DNA from: Streptomyces sp. NBC_01471 | Lineage (GTDB): Bacteria; Actinomycetota; Actinomycetes; Streptomycetales; Streptomycetaceae | DNA length: 64,000 nucleotides | Direction: 5' to 3' | NCBI RefSeq assembly: GCF_041438865.1 | Contig: NZ_CP109450.1 | Coordinates: 2,459,001-2,523,000 of the forward strand | In this document: positions 1 to 8,874 of the stretch, in pieces | Numbering within the stretch: the stretch's first letter is position 1 | Layout: the number at the start of each line of letters is the position of its first letter | Notes under the pieces: generated by a model | Databases searched by the model: none | Told to the model about the DNA's origin: nothing | The model's input: the letters and a program-made list of their open reading frames with translations, nothing else | Made by a program: the position numbers and the translations under genes

Positions 1-1567
1 CCGTCCAGTTCCCCGGGACGTGCGACTCCGCCGGATGTGCGAACGGCCGGGGCTCCCCGGTGTCGTGCTCCGGCGCACGCCGTACCGGACAGTGCGAGAT
101 CAGATCGAGGTAAATGCCGCGAAATGCCGCGAGATTCTGCTCGACCGTGAACAGTTCGAGCGCCCGCGCACGCGCCGCCGCACCCAGCCGCTCCCGGCGC
201 GCGGGGTCGCGCAGCAGGGCGAGACAGGCGTCGGCCAGGGCACGGGGGTTGCGCGGCGGCACCACGAGCCCCGTACCGCCGATGACTTCGACCACGGCCC
301 CCACATCCGTGGAGACCGTCGCCCGGCCGCAGAACATCGCCTCCACCAGGCTCACCGGGAACCCCTCCACCACGCTGGAGAGCACGACGACCGCGCCTCC
401 CGCGTAGGCGTCGGCGAGTTCCGGGGCCTCCGGGCCGCCGATCTCCTCGAAGGCCACCGGGTTGGTGCCGACGGCGTGCGCGCCGGCCGCCTCGTCGGGG
501 AACAGCTGAGCGGCCAGCGCCCGGCAGTGGGCGAGATGGGCCGCACCCCCGGGGCCTTCGGCAGGGGTTCCGACGATCCGCAGCACCGCGCCCGGCTCCT
601 GCCTGCGCACCTCGGCGAAGGCGTGCAGCAGGGAGATCAGGTCCTTGGCGGGTTCGATGCGCCCGACCCAGACCAGGGTCGCCGGGTCGCCCGGGTCCGC
701 GCCCTCCCCCACGGCGGTGAAGCGCGCCGCCTCCATGCCGGGGTGGACCGTACGCACCTTCGCGGGGTCGGCGCCGCACTTCTCCTGCCAGCGGCGGGCG
801 TGTGTGTTGCCGGGGGTGATCACCGCGGCCTGTGCGTACACCTCGGCGGCGAGCGCGCGGTGGAAGGCGGCGAGCAGCGCCCGTACCGGTGCGCTCCGGT
901 CACCGCCCGCGAGGAAGTGCGAGCGGAGCTGGATCCCGTACTCGGTGACGAGCAACGGCACCCCGAAGAAGCGTTTGGCCAGCAGTCCCGGCAGCGCCGC
1001 CGTGCCGCCCGCCGCGGCGTGGCAGAGGTCCACCGACCCCAGGCCGTCCTCGGTGTACCAGTCGAGGGAGAGCGGCCGCAGCGCGCGTTCGAGGAGGCCG
1101 GCGAAGGCGAGGTGGTCGGGGATTCCGGCGGCCTGCACGGTGCGTCCCGCGCCGGGCGCACGGCACGCGGACTCCAGGGCGCGTACGGCGGTCTCGGAGC
1201 GGAGCGCCGTGTGCAGCCCGCCGCGCTCCCTGGCCAGTTCGGCCAGACCGTAGAGTCCGGCGGCGAAGTCCGGGCCTCCGCCGCAGACGGCGGCCGCCAG
1301 TTCGCCGAAGTGTCCGGCGAAGCGGCGCCGGTCGCGGCGCCCGTAAGCACGGCCCGCGGTGGGCGCCGTCCAGAGCGGGGCGGTGCGCACCCGGCGTACC
1401 TGGGGCGGTAGTTCCACCCGCCCGGACGCCTCCTGGTGCGCGCTGCGGCTCAGTGCGTAGACATCGAACTCGTGCTGGTCGAGACCGCGCACCAGCCGGT
1501 CGCACCAGAGTCGCGACTCACCTGTCGCATACGGATAACCACCATCCGTAAGCAGTCCTGTCCGCAT
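1..1567 (-). CDS. PelF/DUF3492-type family 4 glycosyltransferase (3' end outside window)
   Basis: A retaining GT-B glycosyltransferase expected to act in the cytoplasm on a nucleotide-sugar donor; the acceptor cannot be told from sequence. Reading leftwards from ATG at 1567, the protein begins MRTGLLTDGGYPYATGES, which resembles the DUF3492 N-terminal domain of PelF-like enzymes. The C-terminal half carries the GT4 hallmarks WVGRIEPAKD and SVVEGFPVSLVEAM (the E-x7-E donor-sugar motif), then STDVGAVVEVIGGTGLVVPP. About 522 codons are visible and the frame is still open at base 1. An in-frame GTG at 1573 is an alternative start; GGGAG lies upstream. It follows the ABC operon in the same direction but is separated from it by a strong hairpin, so it is probably transcribed independently. 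The family is confident; the substrate is unknown. Confidence 0.85.
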   Translation of the reverse strand, partial: MRTGLLTDGGYPYATGESRLWCDRLVRGLDQHEFDVYALSRSAHQEASGRVELPPQVRRVRTAPLWTAPTAGRAYGRRDRRRFAGHFGELAAAVCGGGPDFAAGLYGLAELARERGGLHTALRSETAVRALESACRAPGAGRTVQAAGIPDHLAFAGLLERALRPLSLDWYTEDGLGSVDLCHAAAGGTAALPGLLAKRFFGVPLLVTEYGIQLRSHFLAGGDRSAPVRALLAAFHRALAAEVYAQAAVITPGNTHARRWQEKCGADPAKVRTVHPGMEAARFTAVGEGADPGDPATLVWVGRIEPAKDLISLLHAFAEVRRQEPGAVLRIVGTPAEGPGGAAHLAHCRALAAQLFPDEAAGAHAVGTNPVAFEEIGGPEAPELADAYAGGAVVVLSSVVEGFPVSLVEAMFCGRATVSTDVGAVVEVIGGTGLVVPPRNPRALADACLALLRDPARRERLGAAARARALELFTVEQNLAAFRGIYLDLISHCPVRRAPEHDTGEPRPFAHPAESHVPGNWT

Positions 1568-1645
1568 GAGCACACCCCCGGTCTCCCTTCAGGCAGCCGC
1601 CGTTGGTGACGGCGACTCGCAGCGGGACGACCGTAAGCGGACAGA

Positions 1646-1679
1646 GGTGGCGCGATGGACGGTTGTCCATCGCGCCACC
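1646..1679 (-). terminator. 15-bp perfect hairpin downstream of the opp-type ABC operon
   Basis: The arms GGTGGCGCGATGGAC and GTCCATCGCGCCACC are perfectly complementary over 15 bp with a 4-nt loop (GGTT). It lies about 87 bp past the stop of the fused ATPase gene and before the glycosyltransferase start. Like many Streptomyces terminators it has no U-tract. It would insulate the glycosyltransferase from the transporter operon. Confidence 0.75.
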
Positions 1680-1765
1680 AGAAGGGGTGAACCGTCGTAA
1701 CTTTCTCCCACCAGTAGCGTTCCGTGGCGCTACGGTGCCTCTCGGTCACCCGGGGCCGGGGCCCG

Positions 1766-3403
1766 TCAGACCCCGGCGAGCTCCGTCCGGGCCGCGCGGC
1801 GCGCCGCGGCGAGCACCGGGTCGAGCGTGGGGACGGCGGCCAGCAGTTGCTTGGTGTACGGGTCCTGCGGGGCGCCGTACACGCTGTCCACATCGCCCTC
1901 CTCGACGATCCGGCCCTGCCGCATCACGGCGACCCGGTCGCTGACCTGGCGCACCACCGCGAGGTCGTGCGCGACGAAGACCAGGGCGAGCCCCAGCTCC
2001 CGCTGCAACTCGGCCAGCAGGGCGGTGACCTGGGCCTGGGTCGTCACATCGAGCGCGGAGACCGCCTCGTCGCAGACGATCAGCTCCGGCTCGGCGGCGA
2101 GCGCCCGCGCGATCCCGACCCGCTGGCGCTGACCACCGCTGAACTCGTGCGGATAGCGGTCGTACTGGGCCGCGTCCAGACCGACCCGGCTCAGCAGATC
2201 GCGGACCCGGTCCCGGATCAGCGACTCGTCCCGGTCGCCGCGCGCCCGCAGCGGGTCCGCGACCGACTCGCCCACGGACCGGCGGGGGTTGAGCGAAGAC
2301 ACCGGGTCCTGGAAGACCATCTGCACCCGGTCGGCCCGGTGCAGGCGCCCCGACGTGGGTTCCAGGAGCCCGACGAGCATCCGCCCGAGCGTGGTCTTGC
2401 CGCTGCCGCTCTCGCCGACGATGCCCAGGGTCTCGCCCCGGTGGACGGCGAGTGACACCCCGTCGACCGCGGCGAGCGCGGACTTCCCCCGGCCGAACAC
2501 CCGCCGTACGTCGACGGCTTCGACCAGCGGCGGGTCCCCGGCCCCGGGGGCCGCCCGCACCGGAGCACCCTCCGCCGCCTCCACCAGCGGTGGATCCACG
2601 CGTGGTGCCTCCACCCGCGGCACCGCGGCGAGCAGCGCCTTGGTGTACGGCTCGCGCGGTGCCCCGAGCACCCCCGCCACCGGGCCGCGCTCCACCGCCC
2701 GTCCCTCCTTCATCACCAGCACCTCGTCGACCGACTCCGCCGCGACACCCACGTCGTGGGTGACCAGCAGCAGCCCCATCCCGGTCTCCTGCCGCAGCCC
2801 GTGCAGCAGATCGAGGATCTGCGCCTGCACGGTGACGTCCAGCGCGGTCGTCGGCTCGTCCGCGATCAGCAGCCGCGGCTCGCAGGCCAGTGCCATCGCG
2901 ATCAGCGCCCGCTGGCGCATCCCGCCGCTGAACTCGTGCGGCCGCGACCTGGCGCGCCGCGCGGCGTCCGGGATGCCCACCCGGTCGAGCACCTCGACCG
3001 CCCGCGCACGGGCCGCCCGGCGTGAGGTCTTCACATGGACCCGGTACACCTCGGCGATCTGGTCACCGATCGCGTAGTACGGGTCCAGCGAGGAGAGCGG
3101 GTCCTGGAAGACCATCGCGGCCTTCCCGCCGCGCAGCCCGCGCAGTTCGGCGTCGGACGCCGTCCCCACGTCCACACCGGCCACCGTCACCGACCCGGTG
3201 ACCTGTGCGCCGCTCCCCCGGTGCAACCCGAGCAGGGCGTACGCGGACGCGCTCTTGCCGGAGCCGGATTCACCGACGACGCCGAGCGCGCCGCCCGCCT
3301 CCAGCGTGAACGACAGCCCGTCGACCGCCCGTACGGACCCGTCGAAGGTGACCGAGAGGTCCCGGACGTCGACCAGACTCATGGCAGGACCACCCGTACT
3401 CAT
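1766..3403 (-). CDS. Oligopeptide ABC transporter ATPase, fused OppD-OppF type
   Basis: A cytoplasmic ATPase that powers the neighbouring dipeptide/oligopeptide importer. The 545-residue protein holds two complete nucleotide-binding domains in tandem. Each has a Walker A (GESGSGKSA near residue 40; GESGSGKTT in the second half), a signature motif ([16 protein letters not shown]) and a Walker B. OppD and OppF are usually separate proteins of about 330 residues, so this is a natural fusion. The ATG at 3403 overlaps the TGA of the upstream permease by 4 bases (ATGA), so it is translationally coupled; the internal Met8 (MSLVDV) could also be used. It is the last gene of a four-gene operon. The substrate is inferred as peptide from family membership only; nickel and sugar members exist. 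Confidence 0.93.
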   Translation of the reverse strand: MSTGGPAMSLVDVRDLSVTFDGSVRAVDGLSFTLEAGGALGVVGESGSGKSASAYALLGLHRGSGAQVTGSVTVAGVDVGTASDAELRGLRGGKAAMVFQDPLSSLDPYYAIGDQIAEVYRVHVKTSRRAARARAVEVLDRVGIPDAARRARSRPHEFSGGMRQRALIAMALACEPRLLIADEPTTALDVTVQAQILDLLHGLRQETGMGLLLVTHDVGVAAESVDEVLVMKEGRAVERGPVAGVLGAPREPYTKALLAAVPRVEAPRVDPPLVEAAEGAPVRAAPGAGDPPLVEAVDVRRVFGRGKSALAAVDGVSLAVHRGETLGIVGESGSGKTTLGRMLVGLLEPTSGRLHRADRVQMVFQDPVSSLNPRRSVGESVADPLRARGDRDESLIRDRVRDLLSRVGLDAAQYDRYPHEFSGGQRQRVGIARALAAEPELIVCDEAVSALDVTTQAQVTALLAELQRELGLALVFVAHDLAVVRQVSDRVAVMRQGRIVEEGDVDSVYGAPQDPYTKQLLAAVPTLDPVLAAARRAARTELAGV

Positions 3404-4389
3404 GTCAGGACCACCCGTCGGTCGGCCACCGCGTACAGCACGTCCGCCGCGGCATTGGCGAGCACCACGAAGAAGCCGGTGACCAGCACCATGCCGACCA
3501 CCACCGGCAGGTCCACCACGTTGACCGCGTGGACGAGTTCGCGCCCGATCCCGGGGATGCCGAAGAGCGACTCGGTCAGTACGGCGCCGCCGAACATCGA
3601 CCCGAAGTCATTGGCGTTGAGCGCGATGATCGGAGCGAGGGCCCCGCGCAGCGCGTGCCGTCCGATGATGCGGCGCTCGCTCACCCCGTACGCGCGGAAG
3701 GTCCGCACATGGTCTTCGGCGAGCGTCTCCAGCATCGAGGCCCGGGTCAGCCGGGCGTACTTGGCGGACTCGATCAGGGCGAGCGAGAGCCAGGGCAACA
3801 GCAGGTTCCACGCCCACTGCTGGGGGTCGTCCGAGAACGGCACGTACTGCGGATACGGCAGCCAGCCCAGCGTCCCGCACACCACGATCATCAGCACCAG
3901 GCCGATGACGAAGACGGGTGTCGCGGTACCGGCCAGGGTGACCCCGGTGAGCAGCCGCTCGGTGGGCCGCCCGCGCCGCCAGGCGGAGAGGACACCGGTG
4001 CCGACCCCGAGGACCAGCCACATCACCATCGCGCCGAGCGTGAGCGACGCGGTGACCGGCAGCTTGGTGAGGATCAGCTGGGTGACCTGCTGGTCGGTGC
4101 GGTACGAGAGGCCGAGGCAGGGCGCGTGGCAGTGCAGCACCGAGGTGCCGGTGGAGAAGTCCCGGCCGGCGAAGATGCCCTGAAGGAAGTGCCCGTACTG
4201 CACGTACAGCGGGTCACCGAGGTGCAGTTGCTCGCTGACCTGGTGCACCTGGAACGGTGAGCAGCGCGGTCCGCAGGTGATCTGCGCGACGTTGCCGGGG
4301 GCGACGTAGAAGACCGCGTAGATGATCACGGAGATCGCGAGGAGGGTGACGGCGGCGCCGGCGAGGCGCCGCAGCAGGAAGCCCGTCAT
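3400..4389 (-). CDS. Peptide ABC transporter permease, DppB/OppB type
   Basis: An inner-membrane subunit of the binding-protein-dependent peptide importer, 329 residues, the usual DppB length. The first transmembrane segment (residues about 10-30) is followed by a long extracytoplasmic loop with several cysteines (CGPRC, CHAPC). The C-terminal half has the EAA-type loop that contacts the ATPase (around GVSERRIIGRHALRGALAPIIAL, quoted in parts: GVSERRIIGRHALR). The ATG at 4389 overlaps the preceding permease stop by 4 bases, and its own stop overlaps the ATPase start, so OppB, OppC and OppDF are made as a coupled unit. Confidence 0.93.
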   Translation of the reverse strand: MTGFLLRRLAGAAVTLLAISVIIYAVFYVAPGNVAQITCGPRCSPFQVHQVSEQLHLGDPLYVQYGHFLQGIFAGRDFSTGTSVLHCHAPCLGLSYRTDQQVTQLILTKLPVTASLTLGAMVMWLVLGVGTGVLSAWRRGRPTERLLTGVTLAGTATPVFVIGLVLMIVVCGTLGWLPYPQYVPFSDDPQQWAWNLLLPWLSLALIESAKYARLTRASMLETLAEDHVRTFRAYGVSERRIIGRHALRGALAPIIALNANDFGSMFGGAVLTESLFGIPGIGRELVHAVNVVDLPVVVGMVLVTGFFVVLANAAADVLYAVADRRVVLT

Positions 4390-5378
4390 GCCGCAGCCTC
4401 CTTCTCGCGCTTGCGTCCGGTGCCGATCCGCAGCCGGGAGGCGGCACGCGGGTCGAGTGCGGTCCGTACACCGTCACCGAGCACCGTCAGCGAGACGACG
4501 GTGAGGAAGAGCATCCCGGCCGGGAGCAGCAGGTACTGCGGCGCGGCCTGGTACCAGACGTCGGCCGATGTGAGCATCTGTCCCCAGGAGGGGGTGGGCG
4601 GTTTGACGCCGACCCCGAGGAAGGACAGCGCGGCCTCGGCCGAGATGTTCGAGGGGAAGAGCAGCGCGGCGTACGTGATCACGGGTGCGGCCAGCGACGG
4701 CAGCAGCTCGCGGCGGGCGATCTGCCACTGGTTCCAGCCGCTGAGCCGGGCCGCCGCGACATGGTCGAGCGACTTGAGGCTCAGCGTCGCGGCCCGGACG
4801 ATCTTCGCCGTACCGCCCCAGGCGACGAGGCCGATGACGAGCGAGACCAGCACCGGCCGCGGGAATGTGTCGGGGACGATCGCCATCAGCGCGAGCGAGA
4901 GCACCATCAGCGGCATCGCCACGACGACGTCGGTGATCCGGCTGAGGACGTTGTCGACGAGCTTGTTGCCGAGCCCCGCCGCGACCCCGAGGACGACACC
5001 GAGCAGCACCTGTACGAGGGTCGCGGCGAACGCGACGGAGAGCGAGACCCGGGCCCCGTAGACCAGCCGGGCGAAGAGGTCACGGCCGGTCTGCGGTTCG
5101 ATGCCGAGCCAGTGGTCGGCGCTGATGCCCCCGAGCGGCCCGACGGGGACACCGCCGCGCGCCGAGTCGATGAGAGCCGGGTGGTAGGCGTTGGGGTCCT
5201 GGCCCTCCAGGGCGGTGAGCAGCGGCGCGCCGAGCGCGACCAGGATGAGCAGGGCGACGACGATCGCCGCCACGGCGGCGGCGCGCTGTCCGCGCAGCCG
5301 CCGCCAGAACTGACGGGCCCCGGAGGCGGGGACCGCGACGGCGGTCCCCGCTCCGTTGGCCAACAGGGCTTCCGACAT
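4386..5378 (-). CDS. Peptide ABC transporter permease, DppC/OppC type
   Basis: The second membrane subunit of the importer, 330 residues. It has an N-terminal cytoplasmic tail, a first membrane span at about residues 28-55, and the conserved BPD-transport domain ending in SFLGVGVKPPTPSWGQML, a signature of DppC proteins. The EAA loop is around ARLSGWNQWQIARRELLPSL. The gene starts only 3 bases after the lipoprotein stop (stop at 5381, ATG at 5378) and overlaps the next permease by 4 bases. In this operon there is no hairpin between binding protein and permease, unlike the second peptide operon near 62.8 kb. Confidence 0.93.
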   Translation of the reverse strand: MSEALLANGAGTAVAVPASGARQFWRRLRGQRAAAVAAIVVALLILVALGAPLLTALEGQDPNAYHPALIDSARGGVPVGPLGGISADHWLGIEPQTGRDLFARLVYGARVSLSVAFAATLVQVLLGVVLGVAAGLGNKLVDNVLSRITDVVVAMPLMVLSLALMAIVPDTFPRPVLVSLVIGLVAWGGTAKIVRAATLSLKSLDHVAAARLSGWNQWQIARRELLPSLAAPVITYAALLFPSNISAEAALSFLGVGVKPPTPSWGQMLTSADVWYQAAPQYLLLPAGMLFLTVVSLTVLGDGVRTALDPRAASRLRIGTGRKREKEAAA

Positions 5379-5380
5379 GG

Positions 5381-7114
5381 TTACTTGACCGCTACCTGGG
5401 AGATGTCGAGCACACCGGTCCAGTCGCTGATCACGACGTTCTTGATGTCCTCGCCGTAGAGCCGCTTGTAGACCGGGTGGAAGAGCGGCACGGTCAGCGC
5501 CTGTGCGCCGATCTTCTTGTCCAGCGCGCCCCAGCGGCGGGCGGCGGCGCTCAGGTCGGTCAGCTTGTTGATCGCGTCGATCTCCTTGTTGACCGACGGG
5601 TCGTTCAGGAAGCCGGTGTTGAAGTTGGCGCCGTCCTTGACGATCTGGCGCCCGTCGAAGATCGGGGCGAGGAAGGGGCCGCCGGAGGGCCAGTCGGCGC
5701 CCCAGTGGGCGAGGAAGAGGCCCGGTTCGGTCTTCGCGTTCTTGGTCTTGTCCTTGTAGTCGTTGTCCTCAAGACCCCGGAGCTTGACGGTGATGCCCGC
5801 CTTCTTGAGGGATTCCTGCACGGCGGTGGCGATCTCCGGGCTGGTCTCGAAGTCCTTGGCGTTGGAGTGCGTGAGAGTGACGGTCAGGCCCTTGGGGTAG
5901 CCGGCCTGCTTCAGCAGCGTCCTCGCCTTGCCCGGGTTGCCGGTGGCGCCCGCCGGGAAGTGGTCGTACGGCGTGTACCCGAAGGACTTCTGGTTGGGCA
6001 GATAGGTGGTGGCGGGCTCGGCGAGTGCGGAACCGCCCGCCGCGTTGATCACCGACGTGCGGTCCACCGCGTACGAGACGGCCTGGCGCACCTTCGGGTT
6101 GTCGAACGGCTTCACCTTCGGGTTGAAGGCGAGGTAGTTCGTGTAACCGAAGTGCCCGGTGCCGACGCGCGAGGCGAGCTTCCTGTCACCGGTGACCTTC
6201 GCCAGCTCGGCCGGGCCGAGGTTGGTGTCGGTGGTCACGGCGGCGGCGTCCGCGCCCTGCGAGCTGGCGAGCCGCTGGTTGATGACCGAGGAGTCGAGCC
6301 CGGAGCGGACGTCGATGGTGTCGGGGTAGGCCTTGCGTTCGCTGTCGGTCTTCGCGGACCACTGCGTGTTGCGCGCGAGGGTGATCCGCTCGCCGTCGTT
6401 CTCGTTCTTGACGACCTTGTACGGGCCCGAGGAGAGCGGGTGCTCCTCGTACTTGGTGCCGGTGTCCTTGGCCTTCGGTACGGGAGTGGTCTGGGTCTGC
6501 GTCGCCAGATAGGGGAACTCGCCCTCGGGTTTGTTCAGGTGGAAGACGATGGTCCGGTCGTCGGGCGTCACGATGGAGTCGAGGCCCTTGCCCTTCTTGC
6601 CGTCGGCTCCCGCCGTGTACGGGCCCTGGTACTGGGCCCCGCCTATGAGCCAGTCCCGCAGATACGGCGCCCCGCCGGACAGCTCGCCGGCGAAGGACCG
6701 CTCGATGCCGTACTTGATGTCGCCGGAGGTGATGGGGGTGCCGTCCTCGTACCGCAGCCCCTTCTTGAGGGTGTACGTCCAGACGGTGGCGTCCTTGCTG
6801 GGTCTGCCGATGTCGGTGGCGAGGTCGGGGACGACCTTCGCACCGGCGGCGCCGTTGGCACGGTGGCGGGTGGTGAGCGTACGGAAGACCAGCGAGGGGA
6901 CGTTGCCGCCGCCCGACGTGTAGAGGCGCGCGGGGTCGAAGTCCGTCTGCGGCTGGCTGTTGAGGACGGTGAGCTTGCCGCCCTTCTGGGGCTTGCCCTG
7001 GGCTCCGGACGTGGCGTCGCCGCTGTCCTTGGGCCCGGCGCAGGCGGCAGCGCCCAGGGCCAGAACCAGACTCGCGGCCGCCAAGGACGCTGCGCGTGGG
7101 GACGGATGACGCAT
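5381..7114 (-). CDS. Peptide ABC transporter substrate-binding lipoprotein (SBP family 5)
   Basis: An extracellular, lipid-anchored solute receptor that delivers peptides to the permeases. It has a 24-residue signal peptide with lipobox-like AAAC (Cys25), then a 550-residue family 5 binding fold. The diagnostic YTNYLAFNPKV... DNPKVRQAVSYAVDR stretch is present in the middle, and DGTPITSGDIKYGIER is the conserved start of the open lobe. The length of 577 residues is typical. The ATG at 7114 has GAGAGG about 10 bases upstream. It is the first gene of the operon, fed by a near-consensus promoter at 7382-7410 through a leader of about 260 bases. Confidence 0.92.
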   Translation of the reverse strand: MRHPSPRAASLAAASLVLALGAAACAGPKDSGDATSGAQGKPQKGGKLTVLNSQPQTDFDPARLYTSGGGNVPSLVFRTLTTRHRANGAAGAKVVPDLATDIGRPSKDATVWTYTLKKGLRYEDGTPITSGDIKYGIERSFAGELSGGAPYLRDWLIGGAQYQGPYTAGADGKKGKGLDSIVTPDDRTIVFHLNKPEGEFPYLATQTQTTPVPKAKDTGTKYEEHPLSSGPYKVVKNENDGERITLARNTQWSAKTDSERKAYPDTIDVRSGLDSSVINQRLASSQGADAAAVTTDTNLGPAELAKVTGDRKLASRVGTGHFGYTNYLAFNPKVKPFDNPKVRQAVSYAVDRTSVINAAGGSALAEPATTYLPNQKSFGYTPYDHFPAGATGNPGKARTLLKQAGYPKGLTVTLTHSNAKDFETSPEIATAVQESLKKAGITVKLRGLEDNDYKDKTKNAKTEPGLFLAHWGADWPSGGPFLAPIFDGRQIVKDGANFNTGFLNDPSVNKEIDAINKLTDLSAAARRWGALDKKIGAQALTVPLFHPVYKRLYGEDIKNVVISDWTGVLDISQVAVK

Positions 7115-7381
7115 CGGAAAGGCACCTCTCGGTGTGCTGAACGCGGAAAGTGACAGGGATCCGCACAGGCAGCAGCGCCGGAAGTGAGCACCGGGAGAAA
7201 CAGAAATGCCGCGCCTGCGGGTGGAAGAGGCCCGGGCGCGGCAGGAGGAAAGGCCGACACACGCCGGGGCAGGCGGTGTCAGCGACAGAGAATGTCGGCG
7301 ACGCAGTGCGCGGTCACGCCGAACAGCACCAGCTCAAGAGCGGTGTGATCGGAGGACTCGGGGCAGCGCGGCATGCCGAGA
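7115..7381 (-). other. Untranslated leader of the opp-type operon
   Basis: About 265 bases lie between the predicted transcription start (near 7375) and the lipoprotein ATG. I see no conserved riboswitch fold and no convincing short gene with its own ribosome binding site in it. Only the GAGAGG ribosome binding site just before 7114 is recognisable. Confidence 0.4.
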
Positions 7382-7410
7382 AATATGAACGACCGCTCGA
7401 CCGATGTCAA
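7382..7410 (-). promoter_or_regulatory. Near-consensus housekeeping promoter of the opp-type operon
   Basis: On the minus strand TTGACA (7410-7405) is followed by exactly 17 bases and CATATT (7387-7382). A perfect -35 and correct spacing are unusually good for Streptomyces and fit the principal sigma factor HrdB. It reads leftwards into the lipoprotein gene. A 20-bp palindrome sits 17 bases upstream of the -35. Confidence 0.7.
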
Positions 7411-7426
7411 CGTGACTGGACGACCC

Positions 7427-7446
7427 GATGAGACAGCTGTCTCATC
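7427..7446. promoter_or_regulatory. 20-bp perfect palindrome upstream of the opp promoter
   Basis: GATGAGACAGCTGTCTCATC is a perfect inverted repeat with no spacer. It overlaps the stop codon of the DUF3152 gene (7442-7444) and lies just upstream of the promoter at 7382-7410. With no spacer it makes a poor RNA hairpin but a good site for a dimeric DNA-binding protein, so an operator/activator site for the transporter operon is the better guess. A weak terminator for the DUF3152 gene is the alternative. Confidence 0.5.
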
Positions 7447-8866
7447 CGGTGGGATACACCCAGGGGTTGGCCCGGCACTTGATCCCGTCGATGTCCAGCG
7501 ACTTGGTCTGCTGCTGCATGACCGGCGCGAGGGCGCCGGGGGTGCGGCAGCTCACATGGTTGTGGCCGAGCCGGTGGCCGACTTCGTGGTTGATCAGCAT
7601 CTGCCGGTACGGATAGATCTTGCTGTCCCCGTAGGTCGTCGACCCCTGGGCCCAGCGGTAGGCGTTGATCATCACGCGGTCGGTGGCCGCCGAATCGCAG
7701 GACACATTCTCTTCGAGCGTCTCGAGACCGGATTTGGCGCACCAGTCGGCGGTGGTGACGGGGCTGGCCAGCGTAATCACGAAATCCGGGTGCCCGGACG
7801 AAATGCGCTCGAATGTCTTGGCCCCGTTGTGGGCCCAACTCCGCTTGTCGTTCAGGGTTTTCTGGACCGCGTCGGCGAACAGGGTGCCGTCGAGGCCCAT
7901 TCCCTTCTCGATATCCACCCGGTAGCGGTATTTCTGCCCCTGGCCCGGCGCCTTGGCCGACCCCGGGACCACGGAGAAGTCGCCGGACGCCTTGAGTTTC
8001 GGGGCGAGCGGATACAGCTTGGACATCTTCTGCGTGTACGTGAGGGGCACCGGAGCGGCCTTCGGCGTCACCCGGATGTCGCCGCGCGAGGCAGACCCCT
8101 GGCCGGTACCCCGCTTGACCTGGCCCGTGGCGCGGCTGTCGCCGTGGCTGTCCCCTCCGCCGGTGACCTGACCGGCGACCACGACGGCGAGGACAGTGAT
8201 CACCGCGGCGGCGGCGATCCCGGCGAAGGTACGGCCCTTGCCGCCCTTGCCCCCGGTGCCGTCCGCCCCGTCCGTGCCGTCCTGGCCGGTCCCGGAGCCG
8301 CCGGTGCCGTCGCTGCGGGTACCGGAGTCGGCGACGGCAGCGGCGTCCGAGGGGCTTGAGGCGTCCGGGGGGCTTGAGGCGACTGAGGGGTCGGGGGCGA
8401 CGGCGGTGCCCGATGTGCCCTTGCCCTGACTGCCTGAAGTGCCCTGGCTGCCCGGGGCGCCGGCCGTCGCGGGACGGCCCGCTCCCGCCGCAGGGCTCTT
8501 CGTACCGGTCCCGGCCGCGGCCCCCGTCGCAGCTCCCGTCGCGCCGGAGCCGCCGGCGCCCGGGTCCCCGCCGGGGAGGTCCGCGAAGGCATCGACGAAC
8601 TCCTTGCGGGGGCCGGGTACTTGGGGACGTCGCTGAGCGCCCTGCCAGGCGCCGTACCGCTCGGGGCCCGGCGCGTTCCACTCGGGCTGCTGGGGGTGGC
8701 CGCCCCGCACCTGCGGCGGCGCCGTCTCCTCGGCCGCCCTCCTGCGGCGTCCGGTCCCGGTCCCGGCACGTACCTGCGCGCCGGTGTCCGCGCCGTCAAC
8801 GGCGGTGTCGCCGGAGGTGTCTTCCACGCCCTGAGGCGCATCGTCCCGACGGCTGTGACGTCCCAC
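7442..8866 (-). CDS. Membrane-anchored DUF3152 metalloprotease-like protein
   Basis: Residues 1-210 are a low-complexity cytoplasmic region rich in Gly, Ala, Pro, Ser and Arg, followed by one membrane span (about 213-233) and an extracytoplasmic DUF3152 domain. That domain holds INHEVGHRLGHNH (zincin HExxH at about 427-431, then H435 and H437), the pattern of a zinc metallopeptidase, though activity is not proven for the family. Four cysteines (WCAKSG, VSCDS, SCRTP, IKCRA) may form disulfides. It starts 8 bases after the hydrolase stop, in the same direction, so the two are probably one transcript. M. tuberculosis Rv3207c is the likely counterpart and has the same neighbours. Confidence 0.85.
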   Translation of the reverse strand: MGRHSRRDDAPQGVEDTSGDTAVDGADTGAQVRAGTGTGRRRRAAEETAPPQVRGGHPQQPEWNAPGPERYGAWQGAQRRPQVPGPRKEFVDAFADLPGGDPGAGGSGATGAATGAAAGTGTKSPAAGAGRPATAGAPGSQGTSGSQGKGTSGTAVAPDPSVASSPPDASSPSDAAAVADSGTRSDGTGGSGTGQDGTDGADGTGGKGGKGRTFAGIAAAAVITVLAVVVAGQVTGGGDSHGDSRATGQVKRGTGQGSASRGDIRVTPKAAPVPLTYTQKMSKLYPLAPKLKASGDFSVVPGSAKAPGQGQKYRYRVDIEKGMGLDGTLFADAVQKTLNDKRSWAHNGAKTFERISSGHPDFVITLASPVTTADWCAKSGLETLEENVSCDSAATDRVMINAYRWAQGSTTYGDSKIYPYRQMLINHEVGHRLGHNHVSCRTPGALAPVMQQQTKSLDIDGIKCRANPWVYPTG

Positions 8867-8874
8867 TCCCCGGA

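Noticed and set aside
20..1411. Long plus-strand open frame opposite the glycosyltransferase
   Set aside because: It is an Arg/Gly/Ala-rich shadow without domain or ribosome binding site; the minus strand encodes a clear GT4 enzyme with correct codon bias.
7422..7446. Palindrome at 7427-7446 as a classical rho-independent terminator
   Set aside because: It has no loop spacer and no U-tract, and it contains the stop codon; an operator role fits better, though weak termination is not excluded.
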